Assembly (NCBI GenBank): GCA_024398715.1
Contig: JAKSIP010000007.1
Location: 19,841-83,840, forward strand
Direction of reading: 5' to 3'
From: Bacteroidaceae bacterium
GTDB lineage: Bacteria > Bacteroidota > Bacteroidia > Bacteroidales > Bacteroidaceae
DNA: 64,000 nt
Below are positions 45,965-56,787 of the stretch, one piece after another. Made by a program: the position numbers and the translations under genes. Numbering within the stretch: the first letter of the stretch is position 1; every line of letters starts with the position of its first letter. Under the pieces are notes generated by a model that searched no databases, was not told where the DNA came from, and saw only the letters and a program-made list of their open reading frames with translations.

Positions 45965-47443
45965 GTGGAATTTTTATCTGGAAATGTACTTCTTCTTGGT
46001 TCTGTCCTGATATTCATAAGCGTCATTATCAGTAAAACGGGCTATAAGTTCGGATTGCCTACCTTGTTGCTTTTCCTTCTGGTGGGTATGTTCTTTGGTG
46101 TAGATGGCATAGGTATTTCTTTTGACAGTCCTGAAGATGCCCAGTTTATAGGTATGATGGCTTTGAGTATCATACTTTTTACAGGTGGTATGGATACCAA
46201 AATGAAAGATATCAAACCGGTACTGAAGCAGGGACTGATTCTTTCAACGGCAGGTGTTCTGATTACAACTGTCATAACCGGCCTGTTCATTTATTTTATC
46301 TGCCGCAATCTGTCCGGAATGAGTTCCGAACTTTCCATGCTGACATCTTTTCTGATGGCCGCCACAATGAGCTCTACCGATTCGGCATCGGTTTTCAATC
46401 TGCTCAGGTCTCAAAAAATGGATTTGAAGTACAATGCGCGCCCGTTGCTCGAACTGGAAAGCGGAAGCAACGATCCTATGGCATACATGCTTACCATTGT
46501 GCTTATTGATGTTATTGCCACAAACTCCGGAAATATGGAATGGAGTCAGATTCTTATCAAATTCGTACAGCAGTTCCTTGTTGGCGGTATTGTGGGATAT
46601 CTGTTCGGAAAGGTTGCAATACAACTGGTAAACAATCTGAACCTTTCAAATTCCTCACTTTATCCCATTATGCTTCTCAGTCTGGTGTGGATGAACTTTA
46701 TTCTGGCGGATATGCAGAAAGGCAACGGTTATCTTTCCGTGTATATTATGGGACTTATGTTAGGGAATAACCGGCTGAGCTATAAACGTGAAATAAGCTC
46801 GTTCATGAATGTGCTTACATGGGTGTTCCAGATTGTCATGTTCCTTTGTCTGGGCCTGCTGGTACGTCCGTCCCAAATGATTCATGTGATCTGGGTGGCT
46901 CTTCTGATAGGAGTATTCATGATTGTTGTAGCACGTCCGGCATCGGTTTTCCTCTGTCTGCTTCCATGTAGGGATATTCCCGTTAAAGCCAAGGCTTTCT
47001 GTTCCTGGGTGGGCTTGAAAGGCGCATCGCCCATTCTGTTTGCAACATACCCGGTTGTGGCAGGTGTGGAAGGCAGCGATCTTATATTCAACGTGGTTTT
47101 TGTCATTACTATGGTCTCTCTGCTGGCTCAAGGCATGACTATCACTCCTATTGCCAGGTATCTGAAACTTGATATGCCTGTTGAAGAGAATAACAACGAT
47201 TTCGGTGTTGAACTGCCGGAAGAACTGGAAACCCAACTCAAAGAGATGGTGCTTTCAGAAAACCAGTTGAAAACAGGCAATACGCTTGCTACTTTGGGGT
47301 TACCCAAGGAGTACCTGGTTATGATGATCAAACGCGGTGACCAGATTCTTGTTCCCAACGGCACATTGGAATTGATGGCCGGAGACAAACTGCTGATGAT
47401 ATCTGAAAAGAAAGGCGGCGGAAAGAGAGATATTCCACGTTAA
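45965..47443 (+). CDS. CPA1-type K+(Na+)/H+ antiporter with TrkA-C domain
   Basis: A 492-residue antiporter of the NhaP2/CvrA group: about 12 transmembrane helices, the CPA1 motifs TMSSTDSASVFNLL and LELESGSNDPMAYML (the Asp of the N-D pair is the ion-binding residue), and a C-terminal RCK_C/TrkA-C domain (from about residue 415, LVMMIKRGDQILVPNGTLEL) that may sense a ligand. It begins at GTG. It would exchange K+ or Na+ for protons across the inner membrane. Its stop overlaps the stop of the convergent calcium/sodium antiporter gene. K+ versus Na+ preference cannot be read from the sequence. Confidence 0.9.
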   Translation: MEFLSGNVLLLGSVLIFISVIISKTGYKFGLPTLLLFLLVGMFFGVDGIGISFDSPEDAQFIGMMALSIILFTGGMDTKMKDIKPVLKQGLILSTAGVLITTVITGLFIYFICRNLSGMSSELSMLTSFLMAATMSSTDSASVFNLLRSQKMDLKYNARPLLELESGSNDPMAYMLTIVLIDVIATNSGNMEWSQILIKFVQQFLVGGIVGYLFGKVAIQLVNNLNLSNSSLYPIMLLSLVWMNFILADMQKGNGYLSVYIMGLMLGNNRLSYKREISSFMNVLTWVFQIVMFLCLGLLVRPSQMIHVIWVALLIGVFMIVVARPASVFLCLLPCRDIPVKAKAFCSWVGLKGASPILFATYPVVAGVEGSDLIFNVVFVITMVSLLAQGMTITPIARYLKLDMPVEENNNDFGVELPEELETQLKEMVLSENQLKTGNTLATLGLPKEYLVMMIKRGDQILVPNGTLELMAGDKLLMISEKKGGGKRDIPR

Positions 47444-48375
47444 AAGAAGAGCGTTTTTGTGTAATACACATACGCGGCAAGAAGTATCAGTCCCCCCAAA
47501 CGGCCAAGTTTTCCGCTCTTTATGGTGAATGCAACCAGCATTATTGAGAATCCTGCCATATACAGGGAATCTTTCAGATAAATGCTCCAATCCACCTGAA
47601 TGGGAGCCACTGCCGATGACACTCCCAATACGCATAGGATATTGAAGATATTGGAACCGATAATGTTTCCGATAGAAATGTCCATCTGCTTTTTGATGGC
47701 TGCAATCAGACTTGCTGCAAGTTCCGGCAGCGATGTGCCTACCGATACAATTGTCAGACCTATAACACGGTCACTCACATTCATTGCTTTTGCCAGTTTT
47801 GTTGCGCTGTCTATCAGCAGGTCTGCTCCGTAAGACAAGGCAAAACATGAACCTACCACTACAAAACAGGCTATCCATATAGGCATATCGGTTTGTGCAC
47901 TTTTTGACTCTTCCTGTCTGTGACCTTTCTTTTCAATGAAGACGGACACTACCAGAAATGCAACCAGAGCGGCAAACATGACAAATCCTTCCGTTCTTGA
48001 CAGACTCTCTCTGGTACAGGCAAAAAGCATGAACAGACATACCGATGCTATCATTACAAGGCCATTATACGTGATGGATTTACGTTGGGTTATAATGGGA
48101 CTTATTATGGCAGTAAGTCCCAAAATAAACCCTATGTTGACAATATTTGATCCGATTACATTTCCAAGTGCAATTCCGGAATTACCTATAACTGCAGATT
48201 TGAGGCTTACCAGAAGTTCCGGAGCGGAAGTCCCGAATGCAACAATTGTCATACCTATCAGTAAAGGAGACATTTTGAGTCTGGTTGCAATTGAGACGCC
48301 GCCTTCTACCAGATAATTTCCACCTGCAAGCAGTAACAGAAGTCCTGCAATAAGATATAAAACGGTCAGTAACAT
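47440..48375 (-). CDS. calcium/sodium antiporter (CaCA family)
   Basis: A 311-residue exchanger like YrbG, with ten transmembrane helices in two inverted halves. Each half carries its alpha repeat: FGTSAPELLVSLKSA with GNVIGSNIVNIGF, and VGTSLPELAASLIAA with GNIIGSNIFNILC. The two Glu residues of these repeats bind the ion. The promoter -7 element lies about 20 bases upstream. The gene is convergent with the cation/H+ antiporter, sharing two bases of stop codons, and is preceded on the same strand by an orphan fimbrillin gene. Confidence 0.95.
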   Translation of the reverse strand: MLLTVLYLIAGLLLLLAGGNYLVEGGVSIATRLKMSPLLIGMTIVAFGTSAPELLVSLKSAVIGNSGIALGNVIGSNIVNIGFILGLTAIISPIITQRKSITYNGLVMIASVCLFMLFACTRESLSRTEGFVMFAALVAFLVVSVFIEKKGHRQEESKSAQTDMPIWIACFVVVGSCFALSYGADLLIDSATKLAKAMNVSDRVIGLTIVSVGTSLPELAASLIAAIKKQMDISIGNIIGSNIFNILCVLGVSSAVAPIQVDWSIYLKDSLYMAGFSIMLVAFTIKSGKLGRLGGLILLAAYVYYTKTLFF

Positions 48376-48395
48376 ATTGTGTTTTTTTTACGCTG

Positions 48396-48403
48396 CAAAG
48401 TTA
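48396..48403 (-). promoter_or_regulatory. promoter -7 element of the calcium/sodium antiporter gene
   Basis: On the minus strand TAACTTTG lies 20 bases before the ATG at 48375. It sits in the 47-base gap after the orphan fimbrillin, indicating separate transcription. Confidence 0.55.
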
Positions 48404-48422
48404 ATGATTTTTTTGTTATGGA

Positions 48423-49568
48423 TTAAGAAATGCTTTTTGATTCACCCCATGACTTCATCTCGCCTTTCAATTCTATTGTCTTGGCACTGAGCTCAATTGT
48501 GTATGTGTAAGACGTATTCATTTTCAAGGCTCCTGCGGGTAGAGGAATTGTCAGTCTGTTGTTGGTGATGACATACCCGCATTCAAGGCTCGGATCAAGA
48601 GTGACAATACAGTACTCAACGCCTATGGATATATCTCCGTTACCGGTGGTTCCATGACTGTTGTTTGAAGGAATCAGAAACAATGCCTGATTGTCTGTGA
48701 ACAGTTCCTGTGCCGTACTTTCCAGTATTGACGGATATAGTCCTCTCAATCCTGAAACGGAATCTTTGCTGTTGCTGTTTATTGTCTTGTCAACCACCGG
48801 CATCAGATCTATATCTGCTACGGATAAATCTGACTGTCCCAGTTCCCATCTGCCTGCAGAATCTGTCTGTTCCGCAAAGTAGTACCGTCCGCTTGAATAC
48901 AGGGCACCAGAGCGTTGCAGATACAGCTTTTTCAGATATACAAAACTGGTGATACCCGGTTCCTTTATGTATGTCTTGTTGATCTTTGCCTTTAGGACAA
49001 TACTGCACAGGATATGAGACAGTTTGAATGATACGCTCTGCTCTTTGCCGTTGCCGTCAACCCCGGTCTGGTCTATCTGCTGGTTGGCCAGAAGATCTGT
49101 CATGTTTCCAGGATTAGCCAGAGTGAAATCCAGATACGGACGGCCTGCAACATTGTTTGCCGATGGTCTTATACCGAACTCGCCGTTTGCGGAGTAGGGC
49201 GCATAGGCAAAGAACGATATCTTTTGCGAATTGTCAATGGACCAGTACTTGATGGGTGCGTATTTCCAAACCGTACTCTGTTTTACCACCTGCTGGTTCC
49301 ACATGAAGTTAGGCTTGATGTCTATGCTCCCTGACCAGTTGCGCTCTTCTGTGTTGAAGGCTGTGATACCGAATCCGCAGTTGTAGACATCGAAAGAATA
49401 AGTGGTTGATGCCTTTGTCATATTTCCTTTTAACTGACTGCTGGATTTGGTCATTACAGGAGAACTGACTTTGAAACCGATTTCTTTCTGTTCCGGCGTA
49501 AAATCAATGATTTTTGACGAACATCCACATAAGATGAATGTTGAAAGTAAAATTAACTTGTGCTTCAT
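48423..49568 (-). CDS. fimbrillin-family lipoprotein (orphan)
   Basis: A 381-residue lipoprotein, MKHKLILLSTFILCGC with lipobox LCGC. Fimbrillin landmarks are recognisable but diverged: KYWSIDNSQKISFFAYAPYS in place of the Y-W-P-K block, a LANPGNMTDLLANQ segment, SFKLSHILCSIVLKAKI in place of the F-R-H-K-L block, and a short C terminus (IELKGEMKSWGES) in place of the W-A-P or D-P-S motif. It stands alone, about 38 kb from the array, with a near-perfect promoter. It may be an accessory or anchoring subunit or an unrelated surface protein with the same fold. No protease or enzyme motif is seen. Confidence 0.78.
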   Translation of the reverse strand: MKHKLILLSTFILCGCSSKIIDFTPEQKEIGFKVSSPVMTKSSSQLKGNMTKASTTYSFDVYNCGFGITAFNTEERNWSGSIDIKPNFMWNQQVVKQSTVWKYAPIKYWSIDNSQKISFFAYAPYSANGEFGIRPSANNVAGRPYLDFTLANPGNMTDLLANQQIDQTGVDGNGKEQSVSFKLSHILCSIVLKAKINKTYIKEPGITSFVYLKKLYLQRSGALYSSGRYYFAEQTDSAGRWELGQSDLSVADIDLMPVVDKTINSNSKDSVSGLRGLYPSILESTAQELFTDNQALFLIPSNNSHGTTGNGDISIGVEYCIVTLDPSLECGYVITNNRLTIPLPAGALKMNTSYTYTIELSAKTIELKGEMKSWGESKSIS

Positions 49569-49610
49569 AATAATTTTTTGTGTTTTAAATTAACTGTGCA
49601 ACGTGTACTG

Positions 49611-49642
49611 CGAAATTATACAGAACCGCCCATATTGTCAAA
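49611..49642 (-). promoter_or_regulatory. promoter of the orphan fimbrillin gene
   Basis: On the minus strand TTTG (49642-49639), a 20-base spacer and TAATTTCG (49618-49611) match both Bacteroidota elements with one mismatch. It gives a leader of about 35 bases. Confidence 0.6.
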
Positions 49643-49663
49643 TTAAATTGCCTTTTTTTTTGA

Positions 49664-51240
<1,577 letters not shown>

Positions 51241-51241
<1 letters not shown>

Positions 51242-51489
51242 TGTTGAAGGTTTCCGTATATTCTCCAGTAAAGCAGTTGTATGAAGGTAGTGCCGTAAGT
51301 GTTGAACTGCCCTCGGAAAAAGGCCGTTTCATGGTCCTGGAGAGTCATGCGCCGGTTATGGCTCTGCTGGAAACGGGAACTGTGAGCATAAAGACCGATA
51401 ATGGAACTCTGGTGGAATTCGTGGTAAGCGGCGGGTTTGCAAAGGTTTCCAACAATATTGTTAATGTGTGCGTGGAAACGGTTCTGTGA
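51241..51489 (+). CDS. atpC: F1F0 ATP synthase epsilon subunit, short form
   Basis: An 82-residue epsilon subunit holding only the N-terminal beta-sandwich (SVYSPVKQLYEG, LPSEKGRFMVLESHAPVMALLETG). The C-terminal two-helix domain that brakes ATP hydrolysis in the E. coli protein is missing. The short form is normal in Bacteroidota. It starts within the atpD stop and is followed one base after its stop by the small membrane protein gene. Confidence 0.93.
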
Positions 51490-51490
51490 T

Positions 51491-51841
51491 ATGATAAAAA
51501 AGGCAGTTGCATATTATCTGATATTGGTAGCCATTACCGCTGTTCTGGCATTTGCAGGCAAGCTTTGCGGATGGATGTATTATTCGCTGCCTTTGTTCTT
51601 TGCTGTAACCGGAGCAGTGTTTTTTGTTATTGTACAGGTTACACGCCGGCATCCCAAACGCTTGCAGTTCTATTACGGTTTCAGAACCGTCAAACTTTTT
51701 TTATCAGCTGGACTGATGGCAATGGCTTATTTTGTTATGGAAAAGGTTGATATGTGGTGGGTTGTGGAACTGGCTGTATATTATCTGGTAACAATGACAC
51801 AGGAAACTGTATTTTTTGTAATGGAAAATAAGAAGAATTGA
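51491..51841 (+). CDS. AtpI-position small membrane protein of the ATP synthase operon
   Basis: A 116-residue protein with about four hydrophobic helices: residues 5-25 (AYYLILVAITAVLAFAG), 30-50 (SLPLFFAVTGAVFFVIVQV), 68-82 and 87-108. Start MIKKAVAYY, one base after the atpC stop. Its stop overlaps the TTG start of atpB (TTGA). I do not recognise a named family with confidence. Its position before the a and c subunits and its topology match AtpI, a c-ring assembly helper in other bacteria, so an AtpI-like role is reasonable inference. Confidence 0.7.
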   Translation: MIKKAVAYYLILVAITAVLAFAGKLCGWMYYSLPLFFAVTGAVFFVIVQVTRRHPKRLQFYYGFRTVKLFLSAGLMAMAYFVMEKVDMWWVVELAVYYLVTMTQETVFFVMENKKN

Positions 51842-52917
51842 AAAAATCAGGATACATATTACTGTTGCTGCTTGTTCTGCTTGTACCGTCCGGTCAGGTC
51901 ATGGCTCAGGCATCGTCTGAGTCGGATGAAAAAGAAAAGGTTGATGTAAAGGATGTCATCTTTTCCCATATAAAGGATTCGTACAGTTGGCATCTGTTTT
52001 CTACAAACAACCGTCACTTCTCCATTTATCTGCCTGTAATTGTTTACAGTAAGGAGATGGGCGGGTGGAGCGCCTTCTCTTCAAGACGTCTGGAACATGG
52101 AGCTGAGTATAACGGCTATCACATTTCAGAAACCAGCGGAAAGGTGGTATATACCAACGGCGAAGGAACTGAAGTGCGTCCGTTTGACATGTCATATACA
52201 AAGGTTGCAATGTCTCTTACAATCAATGCATTGCTGCTTCTGGTGATTGTGCTTTGCTGCGGCCGCTGGTATAAAAGGCACAACCAGCCGTCCGATAAGG
52301 TACCCGGCGGTTTTGTGGGCTTTTTTGAGTATGTGGTCACTATGGTCAGTGACGATATAATCAAACCGGGTGTAGGACCGGAATACAAACGCTACGAACC
52401 GTATCTGCTCAGTGTGTTCTTCTTTATAATAATGAGCAATCTGCTGGGACTTGTTCCTGTTTTCCCCGCCGGTGCGAATGTTACAGGCAATATAAGCATC
52501 ACCATGTTTCTTGCCCTGTGTACTTTCATAGCCGTCAATGTATTTGGTAATAAAGAGTATTGGAAAGAAATACTGTGGCCCGATGTCCCGGTTTTTCTCA
52601 AGTGTCCGCTTCCGCTTATGCCGCTGATAGAGTTCTTCGGTATTCTTACCAAGCCGTTTGCACTTATGGTCCGTCTGTTTGCCAATATGATGGCGGGACA
52701 CGTTATCATACTTTCACTTACATGTGTGATTTTTGTCACTGCGCCCATGGGGGCGGCTATCAACGGTTCAATGACGGTTGTTTCCATATTGTTCATGGTG
52801 TTCATGAATATGATGGAACTTCTTGTGGCATATATACAGGCATACGTGTTTACAATGCTTTCAAGCGTTTTCATAGGTATGTCCAGACCGCACGGACATA
52901 TTGATAAAAAAGAATAG
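51838..52917 (+). CDS. atpB: F1F0 ATP synthase a subunit
   Basis: Membrane a subunit (359 residues) with the half-channels for the coupling ion. It starts at TTG overlapping the previous stop, with a signal-peptide-like N terminus (LLLLLVLLVPSGQVMAQA) and an extra periplasmic domain of about 90 residues (SYSWHLFSTNNRHFSIYLP) before the core; this extension is typical in Bacteroidota. The essential Arg is in KPFALMVRLFANMMAGH. Core helices and the MELLVAYIQAYVFTML end are present. It precedes atpE by 25 bases. Confidence 0.95.
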   Translation: MKKSGYILLLLLVLLVPSGQVMAQASSESDEKEKVDVKDVIFSHIKDSYSWHLFSTNNRHFSIYLPVIVYSKEMGGWSAFSSRRLEHGAEYNGYHISETSGKVVYTNGEGTEVRPFDMSYTKVAMSLTINALLLLVIVLCCGRWYKRHNQPSDKVPGGFVGFFEYVVTMVSDDIIKPGVGPEYKRYEPYLLSVFFFIIMSNLLGLVPVFPAGANVTGNISITMFLALCTFIAVNVFGNKEYWKEILWPDVPVFLKCPLPLMPLIEFFGILTKPFALMVRLFANMMAGHVIILSLTCVIFVTAPMGAAINGSMTVVSILFMVFMNMMELLVAYIQAYVFTMLSSVFIGMSRPHGHIDKKE

Positions 52918-52942
52918 ATTAACTAACTAAAAATAGATTATT

Positions 52943-53173
52943 ATGAGTTTATTGGAAATTACAGCTGCTGTTGCAGCTCCGGTTGCAGCCGCTATTGCAG
53001 TAATAGGCGCAGCTTTCGGTATCGGTAAAATAGGTTCTTCAGCTATGGAGGCAATTGCACGTCAGCCACAGGCTGCAGGTGATATCAAGAGTTCAATGAT
53101 TATCATCGGTGCATTGGTTGAAGGTGCCTGTCTGTTTGCAATCATTATCTGTTTCATGGCTATTATCCAGTAA
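52943..53173 (+). CDS. atpE: F1F0 ATP synthase c subunit
   Basis: A 76-residue hairpin of two helices forming the rotor ring. The ion-carrying carboxylate is Glu60 (GALVEGACLFA) and the polar loop is RQPQ (residues 40-43). The Na+-specific pattern (a Gln about 33 residues before the Glu, and Ser or Thr directly after it) is absent: the corresponding positions are Ile27 and Gly61. This predicts H+ coupling, in contrast to the Na+-pumping NQR encoded upstream. Inference from residues only. Confidence 0.96.
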   Translation: MSLLEITAAVAAPVAAAIAVIGAAFGIGKIGSSAMEAIARQPQAAGDIKSSMIIIGALVEGACLFAIIICFMAIIQ

Positions 53174-53179
53174 TACCGC

Positions 53180-53671
53180 ATGGATCTTTTATTGCCGGAG
53201 GTTGGTACTCTTATCTGGATGCTCATTGCGGTCGGTATAGTATTCTTCATACTGATCAAGTGGGGCTTCCCTATGATTACAAAATCTGTTGATCAGAGAA
53301 AGGAGTATATTGATGCTTCGCTTGAAAAAGCAGAGCAGGCCAACAGCCGTTTGGAAGGCATCAGACAGGAGTGCAGCGAACTGCTTGACCAGGCAAGGAA
53401 AGAGCGTGCCGATATTCTGCAGGATGCTGCAAAACTGCGTCAGGAAATATTGCAGAACGCCCAGCAGGAATCTAAGGAGCAGGGCGAAAAGATAATTGCC
53501 CAGGCCAAGGCTCAGATTGAGCAGGAAAGGGAAGAAGCAATACGTTCCATACGCGCGGAGATTGCAACCCTTTCTGTTGCTGTGGCACAGAAGCTTGTGG
53601 AGAAAGATCTGGATGACACCAGTGAACAGAAGGATTTGACAAATAAGTTGATTGATCAGATTGTCAGATAA
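53180..53671 (+). CDS. atpF: F1F0 ATP synthase b subunit
   Basis: Peripheral stalk subunit (163 residues): one N-terminal membrane helix (about residues 8-28, GTLIWMLIAVGIVFFILI) and then a long charged coiled-coil to the C terminus. There is a single b gene, so the stalk is a homodimer. It begins 6 bases after atpE and its stop overlaps the start of atpH. Confidence 0.95.
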   Translation: MDLLLPEVGTLIWMLIAVGIVFFILIKWGFPMITKSVDQRKEYIDASLEKAEQANSRLEGIRQECSELLDQARKERADILQDAAKLRQEILQNAQQESKEQGEKIIAQAKAQIEQEREEAIRSIRAEIATLSVAVAQKLVEKDLDDTSEQKDLTNKLIDQIVR

Positions 53672-54234
53672 TGTCTGTAGGAATTGTAAGTAAAAGGTAT
53701 GCGGTGGCTTTGCTGGAATTTGCCAATTCCAAAGATGCCGCCCGTCAGACGTATGCAGATGCGTCTGCCATAATGGTTTCTCTCTCTTCAATTCCCAACT
53801 ACAGGCAGATTCTTTCCAATCCTACCGTTTCACAGGCACAGAAAACGGAATATCTTGAAAATGTAGTCAGGGGTGTATGCGGACAGGTTTCAACAGTCAT
53901 GGACAGTTTCATTTCTCTTCTGACCAGGGAGAAACGCTCCGAGATGTTTGGGGATATGTTGCACAATTATCTGGATCTGTATAGAGTGGAGCATAATATA
54001 ATAAGTGCGTATCTCATATCCGCACAGCCTGTTGACGCCAGTACAATAAAGCACCTTGAAAGTGTAATCAATCCGGACGGAAAATATTCTGTTGAATGGA
54101 CACAGAAGATTGATACAACGCTGATAGGAGGCTTCAAACTGTTACTGGACGACAGACTCCTGGACGCATCTGTCAAGACACGTATTGACAACATAAAAAA
54201 ACTTTTAATTGATAACAATAACAGATTAGTATAA
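53671..54234 (+). CDS. atpH: F1F0 ATP synthase delta subunit
   Basis: A 187-residue stalk subunit linking b to the top of F1. Family features are [16 protein letters not shown] at the N terminus and the C-terminal domain with [30 protein letters not shown] (shortened: [20 protein letters not shown]). It overlaps atpF and atpA by one base each (TAATG). Confidence 0.95.
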   Translation: MSVGIVSKRYAVALLEFANSKDAARQTYADASAIMVSLSSIPNYRQILSNPTVSQAQKTEYLENVVRGVCGQVSTVMDSFISLLTREKRSEMFGDMLHNYLDLYRVEHNIISAYLISAQPVDASTIKHLESVINPDGKYSVEWTQKIDTTLIGGFKLLLDDRLLDASVKTRIDNIKKLLIDNNNRLV

Positions 54235-55826
54235 TGGCAGAACATATAAAAGCCGGAGAAGTGTCAAAAGTTCTGTTGGACAAACTTCAGAACTTTGATA
54301 CCAGCCTCAAGTTTGAAGAGGTTGGCCGCGTTTTGCAGGTAAGTGACGGTGTTGTACGTATTTGGGGACTTAACAATGCGTGTGCCGACGAACTGCTGGA
54401 ATTTGAAAACGGCATGCAGGCTATTGTCATGAATCTTGAAGAGGATCATGTGGGTGCAATCCTTTTGGGTCCCACTGACCAGATAAAAGAGGATATGATT
54501 GTAAGGCGCACCAATCACATTGCTTCCATTGCGGTCAATGACAATATTCTTGGCCGCGTAGTCAATCCGCTTGGCAAACCGCTTGACGGAGGCTCGGATA
54601 TTGAAGGTGATACTTTTGACATGCCGCTTGAACGCAAGGCTCCGGGTGTAGTGTTCCGCCAACCGGTCAATCAACCTTTGCAGACCGGTTTGCGTGCAAT
54701 CGATGCCATGATACCTATTGGTCGCGGACAACGCGAGCTTATTATCGGTGACCGTCAGACAGGCAAGACTGCCATTGCAATAGATACCATAATAAACCAG
54801 CGCTCAAATTTTGAAAAGGGCGACCCTGTATATTGCATATATGTGGCCATCGGCCAGAAAGGCTCTACAGTAGCAACAATAGTAAACACATTAAAGAAGC
54901 ACGGGGCAATGGATTATACCGTTGTGGTTTCGGCAACGGCATCGGACTCAGCCGCCCTGCAGTTCTATGCTCCGCTTGCGGGCGCTGCTATAGGCGAATA
55001 TTTCCGTGATACCGGCCGTCATGCGCTTGTTGTGTACGATGACCTGTCCAAACAGGCTGTTGCATACCGCGAGGTTTCACTTATTCTGCGCCGTCCATCA
55101 GGACGTGAGGCTTATCCTGGCGATATTTTCTATCTGCATTCACGTTTGCTTGAGCGTGCCGCCAAGATAATAAACCAGCAGGAGGTTGCAGAAAAGATGA
55201 ATGACCTGCCGGAGTGTCTCAAGGGACATGTGAAAGGAGGCGGATCCCTTACCGCACTGCCTATAATTGAAACGCAGGCAGGCGATGTGTCAGCATATAT
55301 CCCTACAAATGTGATTTCCATTACTGACGGTCAGATATATCTTGAATCAAGCCTGTTCAACCAGGGCTTCCGTCCGGCAATCAACGTGGGTATCTCAGTG
55401 TCTCGTGTGGGCGGTAACGCTCAGATAAAGTCTATGAAAAAGGTTGCAGGAACACTTAAGATTGACCAGGCCCAGTTCCGTGAACTGGAGTCATTCAGCA
55501 AGTTCAGCAGCGATCTTGACCCTGTGACTGCCATGGTGCTTGACAAAGGCCGAAAAAACAACCGTCTGCTTATCCAGCCGCAGTACTCTCCAATGCCGGT
55601 AGGGCAGGAGATAGCTCTGCTTTATTGCGGAACACATGCGCTGATGAAAGACCTTACAATAGAACAGACGGACCTGTTCAAGGACAAGTTCATTGAACTG
55701 TTGTGTTCGGGCTATAAAGAGAGTGTAACCGATGTACTTGCCCAGGGCCGTATTGATGAACAGGTTGAAAAGAATATCCAGAGCATTGCGCAGACAGTTG
55801 TTGAGCAGATTAAGAGTAGCAAATAA
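54234..55826 (+). CDS. atpA: F1F0 ATP synthase alpha subunit
   Basis: Non-catalytic nucleotide-binding alpha subunit (530 residues). Walker A is [13 protein letters not shown], Walker B is [13 protein letters not shown], and the arginine-finger region is [17 protein letters not shown]. Length is normal with a slightly longer C terminus. It follows atpH with a one-base overlap and precedes atpG by 9 bases. Confidence 0.97.
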   Translation: MAEHIKAGEVSKVLLDKLQNFDTSLKFEEVGRVLQVSDGVVRIWGLNNACADELLEFENGMQAIVMNLEEDHVGAILLGPTDQIKEDMIVRRTNHIASIAVNDNILGRVVNPLGKPLDGGSDIEGDTFDMPLERKAPGVVFRQPVNQPLQTGLRAIDAMIPIGRGQRELIIGDRQTGKTAIAIDTIINQRSNFEKGDPVYCIYVAIGQKGSTVATIVNTLKKHGAMDYTVVVSATASDSAALQFYAPLAGAAIGEYFRDTGRHALVVYDDLSKQAVAYREVSLILRRPSGREAYPGDIFYLHSRLLERAAKIINQQEVAEKMNDLPECLKGHVKGGGSLTALPIIETQAGDVSAYIPTNVISITDGQIYLESSLFNQGFRPAINVGISVSRVGGNAQIKSMKKVAGTLKIDQAQFRELESFSKFSSDLDPVTAMVLDKGRKNNRLLIQPQYSPMPVGQEIALLYCGTHALMKDLTIEQTDLFKDKFIELLCSGYKESVTDVLAQGRIDEQVEKNIQSIAQTVVEQIKSSK

Positions 55827-55835
55827 GGAATAGGT

Positions 55836-56699
55836 ATGTCCCTCAAAGAGATAAAGGCAAGAATAGCGTCGGTGCGCAGTACCCGCAAGACTACCAGTGC
55901 AATGAAAATGGTGTCAAGCGTCAAGTTGCGCAAATCCCAGCAGAATATAGAGGCAGCCCGTCCATATACCGATACTTTGAAAGAAATGCTTTCCTCTATG
56001 GTAACTTCAAGACCGGTGCTGGCCTCTCATCCTATTATGAAGAACAGGGAGGTTGGACACTGCACCATAGTTGCCCTGTCAAGCGACAGCTCTCTTTGCG
56101 GTGCTTTTAACTCCAACATTATCAGCAGACTTAAATCCAAATGCGATTTGTTGGGTTCGGACAGGAAAAAATTTACTGTTATTCCTATAGGAGACAAGGT
56201 TGCCAAATTTGCCGCCGGCCAGTCTGAATGGAACGTGAATATGTCTTATTCCCATTTTGCAGACAACAGAACTCCGGAGAAAACCAAAGAGCTGTGCAGG
56301 TATCTTGTTACTGAATTTTTGGAAGGTAGAACAGATTGTGTGTCTGTTATTTATACTCATTTCGTATCTGCCGGCCAGCAGAGCGTGGCAGAACAGTTTT
56401 TTTTGCCGTTCCCATATTCCGGAATCGTTACGCAGACCGGTGATTTCAATGATTATATAGTTGAACCGGAACAGAACCGGTTCTTTGAGGTTCTGCTACC
56501 GAAAGTACTTGACAATATTCTTTATACCATATCGCTTGAGTCTTTCACCAGTGAACATGCAGCGCGTGTTATGGCCATGCAGACGGCTACCGACAATTCC
56601 GATAAGCTTATTGATGAACTTACCATGAAATACAATAAATCAAGACAGCAGGCAATCACAAATGAACTTCTGGATCTTGCCTGCGGAGAAATAAATTAA
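55836..56699 (+). CDS. atpG: F1F0 ATP synthase gamma subunit
   Basis: Central rotor shaft (287 residues). The N-terminal helix SLKEIKARIASVRSTRKTTSAMKMVSS and C-terminal helix KYNKSRQQAITNELLDLACGE form the coiled-coil, with the Rossmann-like middle domain between (shortened N-terminal motif: RIASVRSTRKTTSAMKMVS). It is the last gene of the operon. No strong terminator hairpin is seen in the 88 bases before the next gene. Confidence 0.95.
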   Translation: MSLKEIKARIASVRSTRKTTSAMKMVSSVKLRKSQQNIEAARPYTDTLKEMLSSMVTSRPVLASHPIMKNREVGHCTIVALSSDSSLCGAFNSNIISRLKSKCDLLGSDRKKFTVIPIGDKVAKFAAGQSEWNVNMSYSHFADNRTPEKTKELCRYLVTEFLEGRTDCVSVIYTHFVSAGQQSVAEQFFLPFPYSGIVTQTGDFNDYIVEPEQNRFFEVLLPKVLDNILYTISLESFTSEHAARVMAMQTATDNSDKLIDELTMKYNKSRQQAITNELLDLACGEIN

Positions 56700-56787
56700 C
56701 AGATTCCGATTTAACATTTTTGTTGTTCGGATATACATTTTGTGTATTGTTTTTAAAAATAGAAAAATTAAATATCAATTACTCACA

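Noticed and set aside
53189..53791. 200-codon minus-strand frame across atpF and atpH
   Set aside because: Antisense shadow of two clear ATP synthase genes.
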